Below are positions 49,354-60,906 of a stretch of DNA of 64,000 nt, piece after piece. The stretch's first letter is position 1. Each line of letters opens with the position of its first letter. The translations under genes and the position numbers were made by a program. The notes under the pieces are model-generated. The model was not told where the DNA came from and ran no database searches. It was given only the letters and a program-made list of their open reading frames with translations. The stretch spans positions 185,644 to 249,643 of the forward strand of contig KQ965766.1 in NCBI GenBank assembly GCA_001574975.1. Reading direction: 5' to 3'. The stretch comes from Gonapodya prolifera JEL478. Lineage: Eukaryota > Monoblepharomycota > Monoblepharidomycetes > Monoblepharidales > Gonapodyaceae.

Positions 49354-49773
49354 GTGAGAGCTGTGTGGCGTCCTCGGTGGTGGAATGGGCCTTGTGTTCG
49401 TGCAGTCCGTGCGTGTCTTCGCCACCGGAATCGGGGCCACAGTTGCTGAACTTGTGAACGTTTCAATGCGAAGCGGAACGAGGAAGCAGTTCTTGGATTT
49501 AATTCTTGCTTATAGAGCTTCGGCTTGTTATTTTACTGCGTTACTCTTGGCCTGAACGAGAGAAAACTGTTCGACTTTGAAATGAGTTCACCTTTCTCTT
49601 ACAACGCTCATCGCATACTACTTCATTTTTGCCTCAAACTCCTTCACTGGCTTTTTTGGGGCGACCCTTCGCGATATCCCTGTGCCAGAATCGGTTGTCA
49701 GGTTCACGACCGTTCCTTTTGCACACTCAGCAGTACAACTTCGGCCCACGTCGGCTCTGTGAGCTCTCCCCCG

Positions 49774-50816
49774 ATGTCGCCAGTGATGAGCAACCTCAGT
49801 AACTTTTGTTCCGGATTCTGGGCGCTTCAAGATGCCGCAGAATGGGTCCCCTTTTCTGCGTTCTTGGAAGGGTTGGTGGCGTTCAACAGGTCGAGCTGGT
49901 CCAGAAATATCCACGAATCGTATTGGAGTTTATCGCTGCCACGGGAGGACCTTGCTGAGGCGATGGAGAAGCATACGGGAGCTTTGGGTCTCGGTATCTA
50001 CTTTGGTAAGAGAACGCCTGCTTGGGAACGATCGCGGTGGCTCAACGTTTTCCGTCGTATGAATATATCAATATCTCGACGAAAACGATTCGTGTCGTAA
50101 ACCTGACTCTTTACCCCCGATACAGATTGCTTTCTATACAGCGCATCGCTTAATGCACACCAAGTTTCTTTACAATCACGTCACGTCCACAAGGTACTTC
50201 AGCCCATTTGTTTCTTCCATTACGCAAACCCGCCCCAAAGATCCACCATGAAAACAACACCCCCTTCGCATCCAGCGGGAACTCTTGAAACCCTCCTCTC
50301 GAGCGTTTTCATTGTTGGAATTCCGATCATGATAGTCGTGCCGCACCAAGCGTTCTCTGGTTCTACCACCCGTGGCGGAGCGTAGAGAGCGCCACAGCGC
50401 ACTGCGGGTATTATATACCGGGATTGTGTGCGAATACGTTGTCCCATGATTGGTGGGTGATGTCTGCTCGGCATTGGTTCAGACAGAGGGGATTTGAATG
50501 AATGGCTTTCGCTAGGGACTGCAGGTATCACAGATCATTCGATGGCAGCTGTGAGTACTCGTCATCCGCGACTATTGCTGCGTCCAAGTCGCAGCTAAAT
50601 AGCATTTATTGCCGGTCCAATATTCGGCCAGACGGATTCAGTGCGAACCTCGACTGCATCCTTGGCACACTTCATCCGAAGTACCTGGCTTGGCTAGCCA
50701 ACTATCGACGGATGCAGTCGCATAAGGTTGGAGACGTGTCCCAGACGAAACAGGAAGAGGCGAATCCGACAGATATAGTGGACCCGTATTCGGAGGCGGA
50801 AGTGAAAAGGGAGTGA
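49774..50816 (+). pseudogene. Fatty acid hydroxylase pseudogene, tandem copy 1
   Basis: This is a decayed duplicate of the intact gene at 51392-52868. The first exon is nearly intact (GFWALQDAAEWVPFSAF, then NRSSWSRNIHESYWSLSLPR). The exon corresponding to the membrane helices of copy 2 (51700-51914) is missing. The His-box exon reads FYTAHRLMHTKFLYNHV, but an extra short duplication destroys the following HK-x-HH box. The next exon has lost bases at its start and carries another single-base loss before LWFYH-type sequence. The last exon still reads DGFSANLDCILGTLHPKY and stops at 50816. Without two of three His boxes in frame no diiron enzyme could form. Confidence 0.8.
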
Positions 50817-50989
50817 ATGTCGCGGGAAGCTGCCTTAGCTCAGGAGGCACACCAGTCGTCCTGTCATGCCCGCATGCTTGTAGTCAGTAGCATTCGCAGA
50901 GGCGTGTGCAACGAAGCCCTCAAATTCAGGTCATTCATATTTCGACAAATCATCGTGTTCTTCCACAAATAGAAAGCCTTAAGTTGAAG

Positions 50990-51175
50990 AATTCATCAAA
51001 AGAGCAGCCCAAACCATTTCTGTCGCGGATCTGGTCCGCGACACATTTGGTCTGCACTGGGCCAGGGTTCGAACTTGCGTTTGAATCCTCCATCAGAGGA
51101 GAGTCTTCCTAATTGCCCACCAGGGGCCCCTCTTAATAGCAAGGGTGAATCTGCAGAATATAAATGTTTCAATAC
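50990..51175. repeat. Dispersed SINE-like repeat, copy 1
   Basis: About 185 bases are shared with 55320-55500, including ATCAAAAGAGCAGCCCAAAC, GATCTGGTCCGCGACA and a GGTTCGAAC motif that resembles a Pol III B box. The order and spacing of the blocks are the same in both copies. A tRNA-derived SINE is possible, but no tail or target-site duplication was confirmed. Confidence 0.55.
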
Positions 51176-51391
51176 AGTATTCAGGAGTTTTAGAGTGAAT
51201 TATTTAAGTTCCCACATGGCGTGTATTCGCATTTCCTGTCTTTTTGGCGCAAACTCGTCCGATGTGGGTCCTGTAAAGATACATATATGTGCCAGGATCC
51301 TTGTTAGCGGTCTCAATAAACATATCGCACAAACCTGCAGTAAAGGGCAACAAACAGTCTTTGCTCGTTGCCTTTGAAGTCTTCTGCCACG

Positions 51392-52868
51392 ATGGCTCCA
51401 GCGATGAGCAGTCTCGGTGGTTTTTGGTCTGGATTCTGGGCCCTTCAAGACGCTGCTGAATGGATCCCCTTTTCTGCGTTCTTGGGAGGATTGGTGGCAT
51501 TCAACAGGTCCGATTGGTCGAGGAACATTCACGAAAGTCTGTGGAGCTTATCATTGCCACGGGAGAAACTTGCTGAAGCGATGGCGACGCGCACGGGCGC
51601 TTTTGGTCTCTATCTCTATTTTGGTGAGTCAGTAAAGATTGGTCATAGAAAACTACGATAGCCCTGTCCAACATTCGCCCAAACGGCATTCTGCCTCAGG
51701 CCTCTACCTGTCCTTCGCCATTATTGACGCGTTCCAAGCCCCGCAGTGGATCGTGAGGCACAAGGTTCAAAACACGAAGCAACCTCCCCCGTTCCGAAAG
51801 TCACTAAGGGCAATATTTTGGGGCATGGTAGAAAGTATTCCAGTATTGACTATCTTCAACACGTTTGTCGTAAATCCCGTCTGGAGGCAGAGAATCGGAA
51901 TGGAGAAGTTAATGGTGAGCTCGTTATCGACACAATGTGGAGCACAAGGTTTCGGTTCTCTTTCGTCGGAGTAACGGACTGCTCGCAGAGCATACCCAGC
52001 ACTTGGCAATGCGTCTCAGAGCTCGTGGCCTTGCAAATATTGAATGAGGTGAGTACATCATCGTCAATCATCGTGATCAATCTCGCCGAAAACGTTTCAC
52101 TCATATAAAACTCGCCGTTCACGCCGCAAAAAAGCTCATCTTCTACACAGTTCATCGGTCAATGCACACCAAGCTTCTTTACAAGCTCGTCCACAAGGTA
52201 TGTCATCCAGTGTTGAATGATGTCTTGCAGCTAGCACATCGAGCTCTGCTATCACACCAACCATTCCCAAGATGCATCACGAAAACATCACCCCCTTCGC
52301 ATCCAGTGGAAATTACGCGCACCCTCTTGAAACTCTCCTTTCAACCGGGCTCATAGTCGGAATCCCAATCATGCTTGTCGTTCCGCACCCCAGCGTGCTC
52401 TGGTTTTACACCTCATGGCGAAATGTGGAGAGTGCCACGGCACATTGCGGATACTATATCCCGGGACTTTGTGCGAACACGTTGTTCCATGATTGGTGAG
52501 TCATTGAGCATTGAGAAGGATGTGAGAATCATCCGCGAATAAAGTGTTGCTTCTCGACTGGGTCATACGCGTGCAGGCATCACAGAGCATTCGATGGCAA
52601 CTGTAGGTGCTCCCCATCTGAGACTGTTGCTGCTTCAAAGTTGAAGCTCAATGGGTATTAATTTTTGCCTTTCGCTCGAATATTTGCAGACGGATTCAGC
52701 CCGAACCTCGACTACATCTTTGGCACTATTCATCCAAAGTACCCAGCCTGGCTGGCCAACTATCGACAGGAGCGGTCGCAGAAGGTCGCCGCAGAGGAGA
52801 ATCACGATTCGATGGCAGATCTGGTGGACCCGTATGAGGAGTCGACAGATGTGAAACGGGAGATATGA
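51392..52868 (+). CDS. Membrane fatty acid hydroxylase/sterol desaturase-like protein, copy 2
   Basis: Seven exons (51392-51623, 51700-51914, 51989-52048, 52135-52197, 52272-52495, 52577-52602, 52690-52868) encode 332 residues with agreeing phases. It carries the three His boxes of the diiron fatty acid hydroxylase superfamily: HRSMH (about 176-180), HKMHH (189-193) and HDWHH (263-267), followed by NYG-x-x-PNLDYIFGT. Hydrophobic helices lie around LYLSFAIIDAF, IPVLTIFNTFVV and LIVGIPIMLVVPH. Members act in the ER membrane with O2 and reductant on sterols or fatty acyl chains; the substrate here is unknown. It is the intact member of a tandem duplication; exon 6 is only 26 nt. Confidence 0.85.
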
Positions 52869-54049
52869 ATCTGACGAGAAGCTGACTCTGCATAGTGCTA
52901 ACGTCAGGCGTCAAGTCGTGCCCGCTTGCTTGCAGTATTCGCAGCGGAGTGTGGCATGTAATTTGTAAATTGTAGAATCCAATGTTCCACAGATCTCCGG
53001 AAAAGATGCTGTTGTGACGTGCATGAAGTCATCCGCTGCCAGATACCAGAGCGGCTCACGGTTCAGTGCGGAATGAAGTGGAAGAAACCATCAACTGCTT
53101 CGAATGCCCCGCGATTTGCCGATTGGTGCAAAAATTACGAAAAAAATAGAGAACCAAATGCAGTTCCAGGTCCAAGCCTGGGCGATCCTGCCATCCTGTG
53201 TTGCTGCTCCTTCAGCTGAAACTGAAGCCAAAAAAATCGTGCACGGTTAATACCTCAACCACCCTCGGTGGGACGTGCCCCAGTGCCAAAACGAAATAAA
53301 AGGATGAAGCGCAGCTCCAAAAACAAGTGCGACACCACTCTCTCTGCGTTCTTTGCGAACGACCAGACAAATTAAGGTGGGTCATTCATCACACTGCACC
53401 AAGACGTCCACCGACCGCCGTCATTTGTGAGGTGTGAGGCAGTGTCAAAAAGAATCAAAGCCACAGGAGATTACCATTCCACAGACATCAAACATATCCC
53501 GCCACGAAACTTGTGCCACCCCGATGATCCCTTGCCGACGATAATCACAAATACGCAAGCAAGTACGAGTGAGTGCCCCGTACCGGAGAGCTCCATGGTG
53601 CTCCAAGAATTCCACCGACCGCGATTATTTGCTGGGTGTAAGACAGGACCAAAAAGAGGCAAGAAAATAAGGGGCGGGGAATTCCCGCTCCGGAGTCGTC
53701 AAACATATCCCGCCAAGCAAGAACAGGAATGCCGCTTCGAAGACAAAAGTCGCTTGCTGAGGCTTGCGCCTTAGCTCTCCCGCCCGTGCATTCGGTGGTG
53801 GAGGAGCAACGTGCCAAACTGATTGCCTGGGTTTGGCTCCATTTTACTCCTCCCTCGGCGACACTTGCGAAGAAATACGTCTGAGCCTTGATTAGGGCTC
53901 GCTGAAGACTCACTGCCAGGAGTTCTAGCCTGTTCCGCGCAGAAGGCTGGTCGTTGCACCGTTACATCCACCGCCCGGTAATGGCACACAGTGTTCCGAT
54001 ACCAAAATATCAAACAGATCAACGAGAACGGATCCAATGTCGAGTAATC
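52869..54049. repeat. Repeat-bearing intergenic region
   Basis: A unit of about 210 bases occurs twice in tandem, near 53409 and 53618. Each copy starts CACCGACCG and ends near TCAAACATATCCCGCCA. A short motif, GTGAGGC(A/G)GTG-CAAAA-like, recurs near 53275, 53432, 54138 and 58747. No gene is seen. Open frames here are short and lack domains. Confidence 0.5.
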
Positions 54050-54560
54050 CTGAGCGACAGATCAGGGGAACAACACTGACGCCATACGCAAAAGGAGCCT
54101 CAACCGTAACTTCGACCGCTCAACTCGGAGAGCGGGGCGTGAGGCGGTGCCAAAAGTAAAGAACCGCATTTTGAGCGAAATACGGTCCCCATCATGAACT
54201 CAAACCCACTTTCCCGCTGGAGATTCATCAGGGAAAGTACTCGTGCTCACATGCAGGTGGCATGCGGGTTCAAAAAAAGATGAAAAGGAAAGGATATGTA
54301 TTGAACGGCAAACGTGCAAACGTAATGGTTTTCAGTGCCCAACCTTCGAATTTGCACTCATTCCATCCAGCAAGAGAGCACCCACCCCGATTCCAACGGC
54401 GCAGCGACAATTACTATTCAGATTCGCCCCTGGCGCGCGCTTGGAATCCCGCTCGCGACCTGCAAAAACTCACGTCAAATAACTCAACGCCGGAATCAGG
54501 GTCTTGATCTCCAAGATGACCTTGGCTTTGGCGTCTTCCTCCTACTTTCTCAAGCTCCAC
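54050..54560. repeat. Duplicated segment, copy 1 (includes L12 3' end)
   Basis: This segment resembles 58655-59300. Shared blocks include CGTGAGGCGGT-CCAAAAGT, GCGCTCACATG-like sequence, CCAGAGAGCACC-type sequence and CTCGCGACCTGCAAA-ACTCACGTCAA. It covers the last coding part of the L12-like gene and its downstream flank. Confidence 0.55.
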
Positions 54561-55328
54561 ATTGAATTGCGTCTTTTCGGGGTCTTCTTCTTTGGGCTGG
54601 AAAACGTGGCCGGAAGGAAGTCAGAAATGGCCAGAAACTGTCAAAGAAGACGATCGAGAGCGTGAAAGAGGGGTCAAAGCGACTGACTTCGGGTGCAGCG
54701 GCTGCTGGAGCGGCTCCAGTGGCAGGGGAGGCGGCGGTGGGGAGTTGGGGAATGGCGTGAACGGGCATGGCGACTTCCGTGGTGTTGGGTCGCATCTGGA
54801 GGGACATTTTGTTGAAAAGGTAGGAAAGAAGTCTCGTCGTGTAGAACGACGAGGGAAAAGTAGCTGGTATCGCTTCAGCCTCACCTTCAAGGCTGCCACC
54901 AAATTGGCCGTCTCCAGGACTGTAAGGGAGGCAACCTGGTCGACAATCCCAGCAACTTGCACGACATTGCATTGCGTAGGCGTGTTGGGATGGGAGCGAA
55001 GCGGGGAGCGGGGAGTGGAGACGGTGGGTGACAGAAGGATGACAGCGCGAAGACGAGCACGGAGCTTGGTGAACACGACTGGTGGGAGGAGACGGAGAGA
55101 GAACGAGGAGTTTGGAGGATGGAGCGAAGAGATGGCAAAAAGACGCAGCAGAGGCGCGAGACGATGGGACAATGCGAGCGTGTTCCGTGGGAGAGTCGCG
55201 ATGCAGATACGAGTGAAAGGTGAGCGAAAGAGCAAGCGAACAGTCGGAAGTTGAGACGGGGCGGGGTTCGACCATAATTCGGACGAGCTCAAAAAACATA
55301 AAGTCGAGTCGTCAAAGTAAAATTCCAT
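54470..55328 (-). pseudogene. Mitochondrial ribosomal protein L7/L12-like, frameshifted
   Basis: On the minus strand a basic, Leu/Ser/Arg-rich leader (RLLPPVVFTKLRARLRA) leads to VAGIVDQVASLTVLETANLV, the N-terminal dimerisation motif of L7/L12. A splice then joins RPNTTEVAMPV and an Ala/Pro-rich hinge. A further phase-0 splice gives PKEEDPEKTQFNVELEKV, the start of the C-terminal domain. There one base too many shifts the frame; the correct continuation EDAKAKVILEIKTLIPALS is visible one frame over. It ends early at a TGA (54470-54472) without the conserved final helix. L12 proteins form the ribosomal stalk that recruits GTPases. Either this copy is dead, with an intact one elsewhere, or the sequence has an error. 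The start is uncertain. Confidence 0.6.
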
Positions 55329-55500
55329 CAAAAGAGCAGCCCAAACTATCTCCCGTCGGGATCTGGTCCGCGACAAAGTCGATTTGCAGTGGGGTTCGAA
55401 CAGGCGACTTTGAACGGTCGTCTGTGAGTCTTCCCAGTTGGCCACGAGGCAACCACTCTTGATAGGAGACTTGAATTCGTTGAATATAGATGTAAGAATA
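55320..55500. repeat. Dispersed SINE-like repeat, copy 2
   Basis: Second copy of the element at 50990-51175. It contains ATCAAAAGAGCAGCCCAAAC, GATCTGGTCCGCGACA and GGGTTCGAACAGGCGA. It lies directly upstream of, and perhaps overlaps, the 5' end of the L12-like gene. Confidence 0.55.
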
Positions 55501-55841
55501 AAAACAATCAAAGCATTTACAATTTAAAAGTTTCACTGTGACAGGTCACGATACTTCCAATTGTCCATTGGAGACTCTTACAAAGTCTCTCTATCTTCGT
55601 ACTTCTTCTCATCAAAATTACGGCTGAGTAGGACCGGACTTCAAAGTTAAATCGCAATCACAATTTCAATGCTTTTCAAAAGTCTACATTGAACTTATCT
55701 AGTGCGACAAGCCCGCTGTACAAAACCCGCCCCGACTCTCTTGAGTAATGTACTACAACTCCCTCGCGACACGGCCTTCGTCCGACCGTGTCTCGCCAAC
55801 GCCGCCCAGCCCAGTCCACCGCCTAACGCCACTCCCACGCT

Positions 55842-57408
55842 CTACCCAAACCTCGGCGCCCTCAACAGCTGCCACACAAGCGAAAAAAAGTGTTGAGTTT
55901 TCCACAATTCGCAGCGACGATCGCAGCGAGGCACAACTCACCACCTCGACAGCAGCCTCAACACTCCCCCCAGCCAGCGTCAGCGCGCGCACGTTCTCGG
56001 AGGCGTCGTAGAAGCCCATGTCGCGGAGTTGTTGGATTTGGGAGGCGAACCTTCGTGTCGTGGTCGTCGATGGGTGGACCCATAAGTCTCATTGACCCCT
56101 CACCAGACATCAACGACGCCTCACCTCTCCTCCGGCGGCCTCGAGTCCGCCGCGCCCAGTCCCGCTCCAACACCGCCCAGCCCGCCGAGCCCGCCTGCAC
56201 CTCCGGCGTTCATACCCTGCATCAACGCGCCCCACAAGGCCGGGTTAGGCATTCCCACGCCCGCACCTCCGCCGGGTCCGAGGAGGGGGTTCGTCGCGGT
56301 GGGCGAGGTTGCCGTTGCGCCGGGGGTCGTGGTCGTGGGTATGGCGCCCGCTTCGGCAGGGCTCGTTCCTGCACCAGCACCCGCGCTTGGGGTTGTGGAC
56401 GCCCACGGGTTAGGCGGGGCGGTCAGACCCGTGCCCGGCAGTGCGGGCATGCCGAGCCCTCCGGCGCCCGGGTTCATGAGCGGGCCCATTGCGGCGGCGG
56501 TCTGGATCATGGTGCGGAGAGTTGCGGGGTCGGACGCCATTGCTTGCATGTGCTGGCGCATCTGGGGAGTCATCATGGAGGCGTAGGGCGATTGGGAGAG
56601 CATCATGTCCATGAGCTGGGAGGTGTTGGGGAGGGGAGAGGAGAGGGGGTGGTTGAAAAGGGAAGAAGGGAAGAAGGGGGAGGGAGAAGAGAGATGTACC
56701 TGAGGATTTTGCATCATTTGAGACATGGATTCGAGGACCATGGGGTTTTGGAGCATCTGTCGGCCAGGTGTGGTTGGTGGCAGGAACAAGCATCTATGAG
56801 ACTTTGACATGTTCCGCTGGTGAAGAACGAACTCCACGCACCTGGTTCAGCATCGCTGGGTCGGGCATGCCACCCATTCCGCCCATACCACCGAATCCAC
56901 CCGCGCCCGCACCTCCAGCACCTCCGAATCCAGCTCCCATGCCGGGGAACCCAGGCCACCCAAGCGGTCCGAGAGGTGGCAAACCTGCGGCGTTGGCAGG
57001 GTCAGCGCCAAAAATGTTGGGGAGAGTCGGAGGTGTGTTGGTGGCAGATGACGAGCCCGGAGTTGTGGCAGACGCGGGAGTGTTTGTGGGAGTGGCGGGG
57101 ACGGAGGGAGACGCGGCAGAAGCAGGCGAGGCAGAAGCTGCAGCTGGTTTCTGCTGCGCTTTGACGAGATGGATTGTGTGTCCGTCCTGTATCTTGTACG
57201 ACTCGAGCGTGTCTGCGTCCTTGAGCACTCGTCCCGCGAAGATGAGTCGCAGCGAGTCAACGTGGACTGCCGGTTGCTCCGGATGCAGCGCAGAGAGTGC
57301 AGTGGCAGCAGCGGTCTTGAGGTCTGCGACCGTCGTTGGGTTTGTGTCGTTGACGGTCACGGCGACTTTCGCCTCGTTCGACGCCTTCAGGTGCAGAGTC
57401 ACGGGCAT
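55842..57408 (-). CDS. DSK2: Ubiquilin-family ubiquitin receptor Dsk2
   Basis: Five exons (56842-57408, 56700-56756, 56125-56615, 55942-56050, 55842-55868) encode 416 residues in consistent phases. The N-terminal ubiquitin-like domain (about 1-82) reads MPVTLHLKASNEAKVAVTV through LIFAGRVLKDADTLESYKI. Two STI1-like Met/Asn/Pro-rich segments follow (MLQNPMVLESMSQMMQNPQ and MLSQSPYASMMTPQMRQHMQ) among Gly/Pro/Thr-rich linkers. A C-terminal UBA domain (about 373-408) has QIQQLRDMGFYDASENVRAL. Dsk2 carries ubiquitinated clients to the proteasome: UBL to proteasome, UBA to ubiquitin. The last exon is only nine codons. The opposite strand is open over long stretches because of GC-rich composition. 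Confidence 0.93.
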
Positions 57409-58654
57409 CGGGCGAGAGGGGTGGTGGGTGGGGAGGGAGTGCGCTAAAGTGTGGTTGATGGGAGGAGAGTCGTGTGTTCGTGTGTTTCCTTGCGGGGAAG
57501 CTTCGATTACTTTTGGGCCGACCTCAGCAAACGTGGATCGACACGCAAGCACTATCAATCCCCGAAAACCCCATCACGTCGAAACGTTTGAACATAAGAA
57601 ATCTGAGGGATATCGAATGGAAAACTTTTTGGTATCCGACATTGAGCGCGAGACTTGCGCCTTCAAATGGCACGGAAGCATGGGAATCGACTCGCTTTTG
57701 ATCTTTCTCAAGATTTGTGAAAGGGACAAGGCCACAACCGTTATCATGTGCTTCTGCGCGATCAATCTTGAACAGAGAACTATTGCCTCTGTCCTTTTGT
57801 GAACTGTTGGTTTCTGTTCACCAAGCGCTGACATCATCTGCAACCCGTCTATCGACCATCCTGAATTCACAGCAGGACAAACCTCTACAAAGGGACATAC
57901 TCTGGGGCAGATGCACACGTAAATATTTTGTCAGACGCCCCTGTTGCCACTTTTGACAAGCAATATTGTACGCTGAAACTTGAATTCAGACAGAACAACA
58001 AGCCCCTTGACAGTTGACATGGAAGACAGGAGACTCCTCTGCATGAAGCCACATTCACATTACAAGATCATAATACTTTGTCGGATGTCCCTGTTGTCAA
58101 GATTGGCAGGCCAGAGGAGTATGTTGAAGAGTCATTCAACTTCTAGTGTGGTGAGCCTAATGCATTGATTCTAGGCCAACATGCCCTTCCATGGAGGACA
58201 GGAGACACCACTTGGCACTTTGCAAGTTCCATTTTGAATCCTGGTATTTTGCCAGATGCCCCTGCTGTTAGTATTGATAAGCAGACCTGTAGGCTGGATC
58301 TGAAACCAAGTGCGTACTTGACTCTGCTAATCCACAAAATTTAAACACATAATCAAATCTGCTGGGCATCAAGTGGTTAACATTTTGGCATCTGTGACAC
58401 TAAGCCTGAAGGTTTCTGATGTTGTGACCCAATTTTGTTCTGATGTCTGTGTAGATGCTTCCTCAATTTTCCAGAAGGTACAAGCAGCCCCATGATGGTC
58501 CAAAGATAAATATGGTTTGATGCTATACTCCTTAAAGACACACTATTTGCATGTCCTTGTTGGTGATCATGTGTGCAGAGTGCTGACATTGTCAGCAGAG
58601 AAAACCCAATCTATCCTGAATTCAGCATTCTGGTCCAAAGGTCAAGTATGTATG
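57409..58654. other. Intergenic region with a short tandem repeat
   Basis: The first bases are the DSK2 promoter side. Between about 57930 and 58290 a unit of roughly 150-170 bases occurs three times; each copy has a TTGTC-GA(T/C)G(C/T)CCCTG(T/C)TG core, near 57930, 58078 and 58247. No protein domain is visible. Confidence 0.5.
57930..58300. repeat. Three-copy tandem repeat, units of about 150-170 bp
   Basis: The core (TTTGTCAGACGCCCCTGTTG or near variants) is followed by a TTGA-AAGCA-like block and a GTA-GCTGAA-CTTGAA-like block in each copy. Copies have diverged. Confidence 0.5.
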
Positions 58655-59300
58655 CCTGAGCGACCCATCAAGGGGAACAACATTGACACACAATGGAGAA
58701 AAGACATGCACCGTCACTTCAACCACTCGATTTGGTAGGCGGGACGTGAGGCGGTCCCAAAAGTTGACCAAAATTGGGCCCCGCCTGTCTCCCCGGCCCA
58801 TCCATCCTTACTGGGGGCGTTTCACTGGGGTCCAAGGTAACCCTTGCAAAAACACTTGAAACTACAAGCACAGTGATGGTCTAGTGCCAATAATAAACAC
58901 AAATGTGGCGAGGATCGAAACCAGTCCACACAAGATCACTGATCAGTGATCCAGGATTATCAAAAACCACTCTAAATCAAACGAAATTCCCGTAAATCCT
59001 GAGCTTTACCCACGCATACCACTTGCGCTCACATGTAAGGAGTGTACGTGTGTGAAAAAAGAAAAGGAAAGGAAAGGACACCAATTGAAGAAGTGAATTG
59101 ACGTGACTTGCACCCGTTTCATCCACCAGAGAGCACCGACCCCAATTCCAGGGAAGAATATCTATGATAACTCAGGTTCGCCCCCAGCGCACGCTCGGGA
59201 CGCCGCTCGTGACCTGCAAATACTCACGTCAACCAAACTCAACCCCCAAATCAGGGTCAAGCTTGATCTTGTACTCCCCAAGCTTCATGTAGAATAGTGT
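58655..59300. repeat. Duplicated segment, copy 2 (decayed L12 3' end)
   Basis: Degenerate copy of 54050-54560. On the minus strand it keeps a remnant resembling the L12 last exon (ATGAAGCTTGGGG and ATCAAGCTTGACCCTGATTT) followed by the same flank. It is more diverged than copy 1 and non-coding. Confidence 0.5.
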
Positions 59301-60906
59301 CTCTTTTCTCTCTTCCGGCCTTTTGTCCCTGGGTTTTTCGTTCAACATCTAGTACGGACGTGGAAAAGAAAAAATGCACTGCTACATCCACACTGCACCT
59401 GCCGCTCCACCGTATTTTGAAAAGTGGACTTACATATGTTGTATATGTTATACGGTTCTGGCGTGATCAGTTGTGGCAAAAATATGCGTGCATCAAGACT
59501 ACACTGTTTTGAAACATCCCATTTTGCAAGGTGTGGTTTGATTAAAGACTTGTTTCATGCGACATTTCAGAACGCAACGTGTGACCTCAACTTCTGCTGG
59601 GGCCACGGTACCCCCACATTCGTCAATGCCACGTTCTCATAGAGTCATTGGCCCTCACTCCAGTGTAACGGATCAGAAATCCCCATTCAGATGAACTTCT
59701 GGCGTATGTCTTTGACGTTTGCCGTTGGTCCACCTGCAAAATACATACACACGTCATCAACAAAGCTCGCCAAAGGGAGTGCTTTGATTTTGTTTTGCGT
59801 CGCCCATTTGGTTTTTGAGCTTCGCAGTAAAAGGAGGCTTCGCGGGGACTTTGTATTTGTGCGGTGGCCGAGGGAATTAATTACGAACCACGAATTGTGC
59901 TAACTGCAAAACAAAAACGGTGGGGTCTGGGGACCACCGCTACTGATGGGTTGGAAAAAAAGATGCGTCATTTGAAGAGGAGTACGCGTACATAAAGAGA
60001 TAAAAGGGGTTTGATTGGGTTTGGAAATGGGTGACGACAAAAATATGGACGATGAAAAGAGGGACACGACGACGGCGAAGGCAGACACAGCAGGAGAGAA
60101 AAGAGCGTGGCAGAGCGACACAGTACTGAAAATGCAGCATAGTGCATGTGTCAGTAGCATAGTTCTTCCGGAGAGTTAAACGTAGCCTGCGCTCAGAAGA
60201 GTGACGTTGCGCAAAACCGAATATCGATAGAGAACTACACTGTGTGGAGACCGGTCGTGGAGGGAGACAGCGGGCATATGTCCGCGACAGGAAACGACGG
60301 AAACGCAGACAAGACCATCGATTCACCCACAACCACGCTCACTCGCAAGCGACACAGCGTCAATATCAACTCGTCCGATGATGGCGACACCGTGGATGGA
60401 AATCGAAATCTCCGCTGCGGGATGAGTGATTCATGCCCACAGGCATGGTCGCTCCTTTTAATTCCGAAACCACCACAATCCAACAAGCGGGGGCCTCAAA
60501 AACCTCCCGTTCCTTCCCACCTCGCGAAATTTGTCCCGCCCCGGTCATCGCCGCTTCGCAAAGCCGTGCAGCTGGATCCGTCGAGGTTGCCTGTCAGACA
60601 CGTGGATTGATGGACGCCCGGTGGCGAACGTCGGTGATTGTTTCAGACTCCACCCTGATTGTTTTGCTCGTAAATTTTGCAATTGTATTCCGTTGATGAA
60701 TTGATTGTTTATTGCAACATCACATGTACGAGCGCACGCATATAATAAATATGAAACACAGATGCTATAAGAAATAGGCTGGTCGCCAACGCGTAACATA
60801 CGGACATTTGAAACGTGTGATGAAAAAGTTTATCCGAACTGATACTCCCCGCAAGCAAAACGAAGCTTCAATCGACGCATCAGTATATCTGACAAGCTGA
60901 ATTGTC
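59301..60906. other. Intergenic, no well-supported gene
   Basis: A possible 110-residue plus-strand frame (60280-60610, starting MSATGNDGNADKTIDS) is Ser/Pro/Lys-rich without a domain and may be chance. A minus-strand run of basic sequence at 59900-60330 is also unsupported. The last 100 bases are the upstream region of the DsbA-like gene. Confidence 0.35.

Noticed and set aside
50990-55500. tRNA gene at the GGTTCGAAC motif
   Set aside because: The flanking bases do not pair into a T stem and acceptor stem, and no anticodon arm could be found.
56768-57802. Plus-strand open frame of about 340 codons
   Set aside because: It lies antisense to DSK2, where UBL and STI1 motifs are unmistakable; its openness follows from GC-rich composition.
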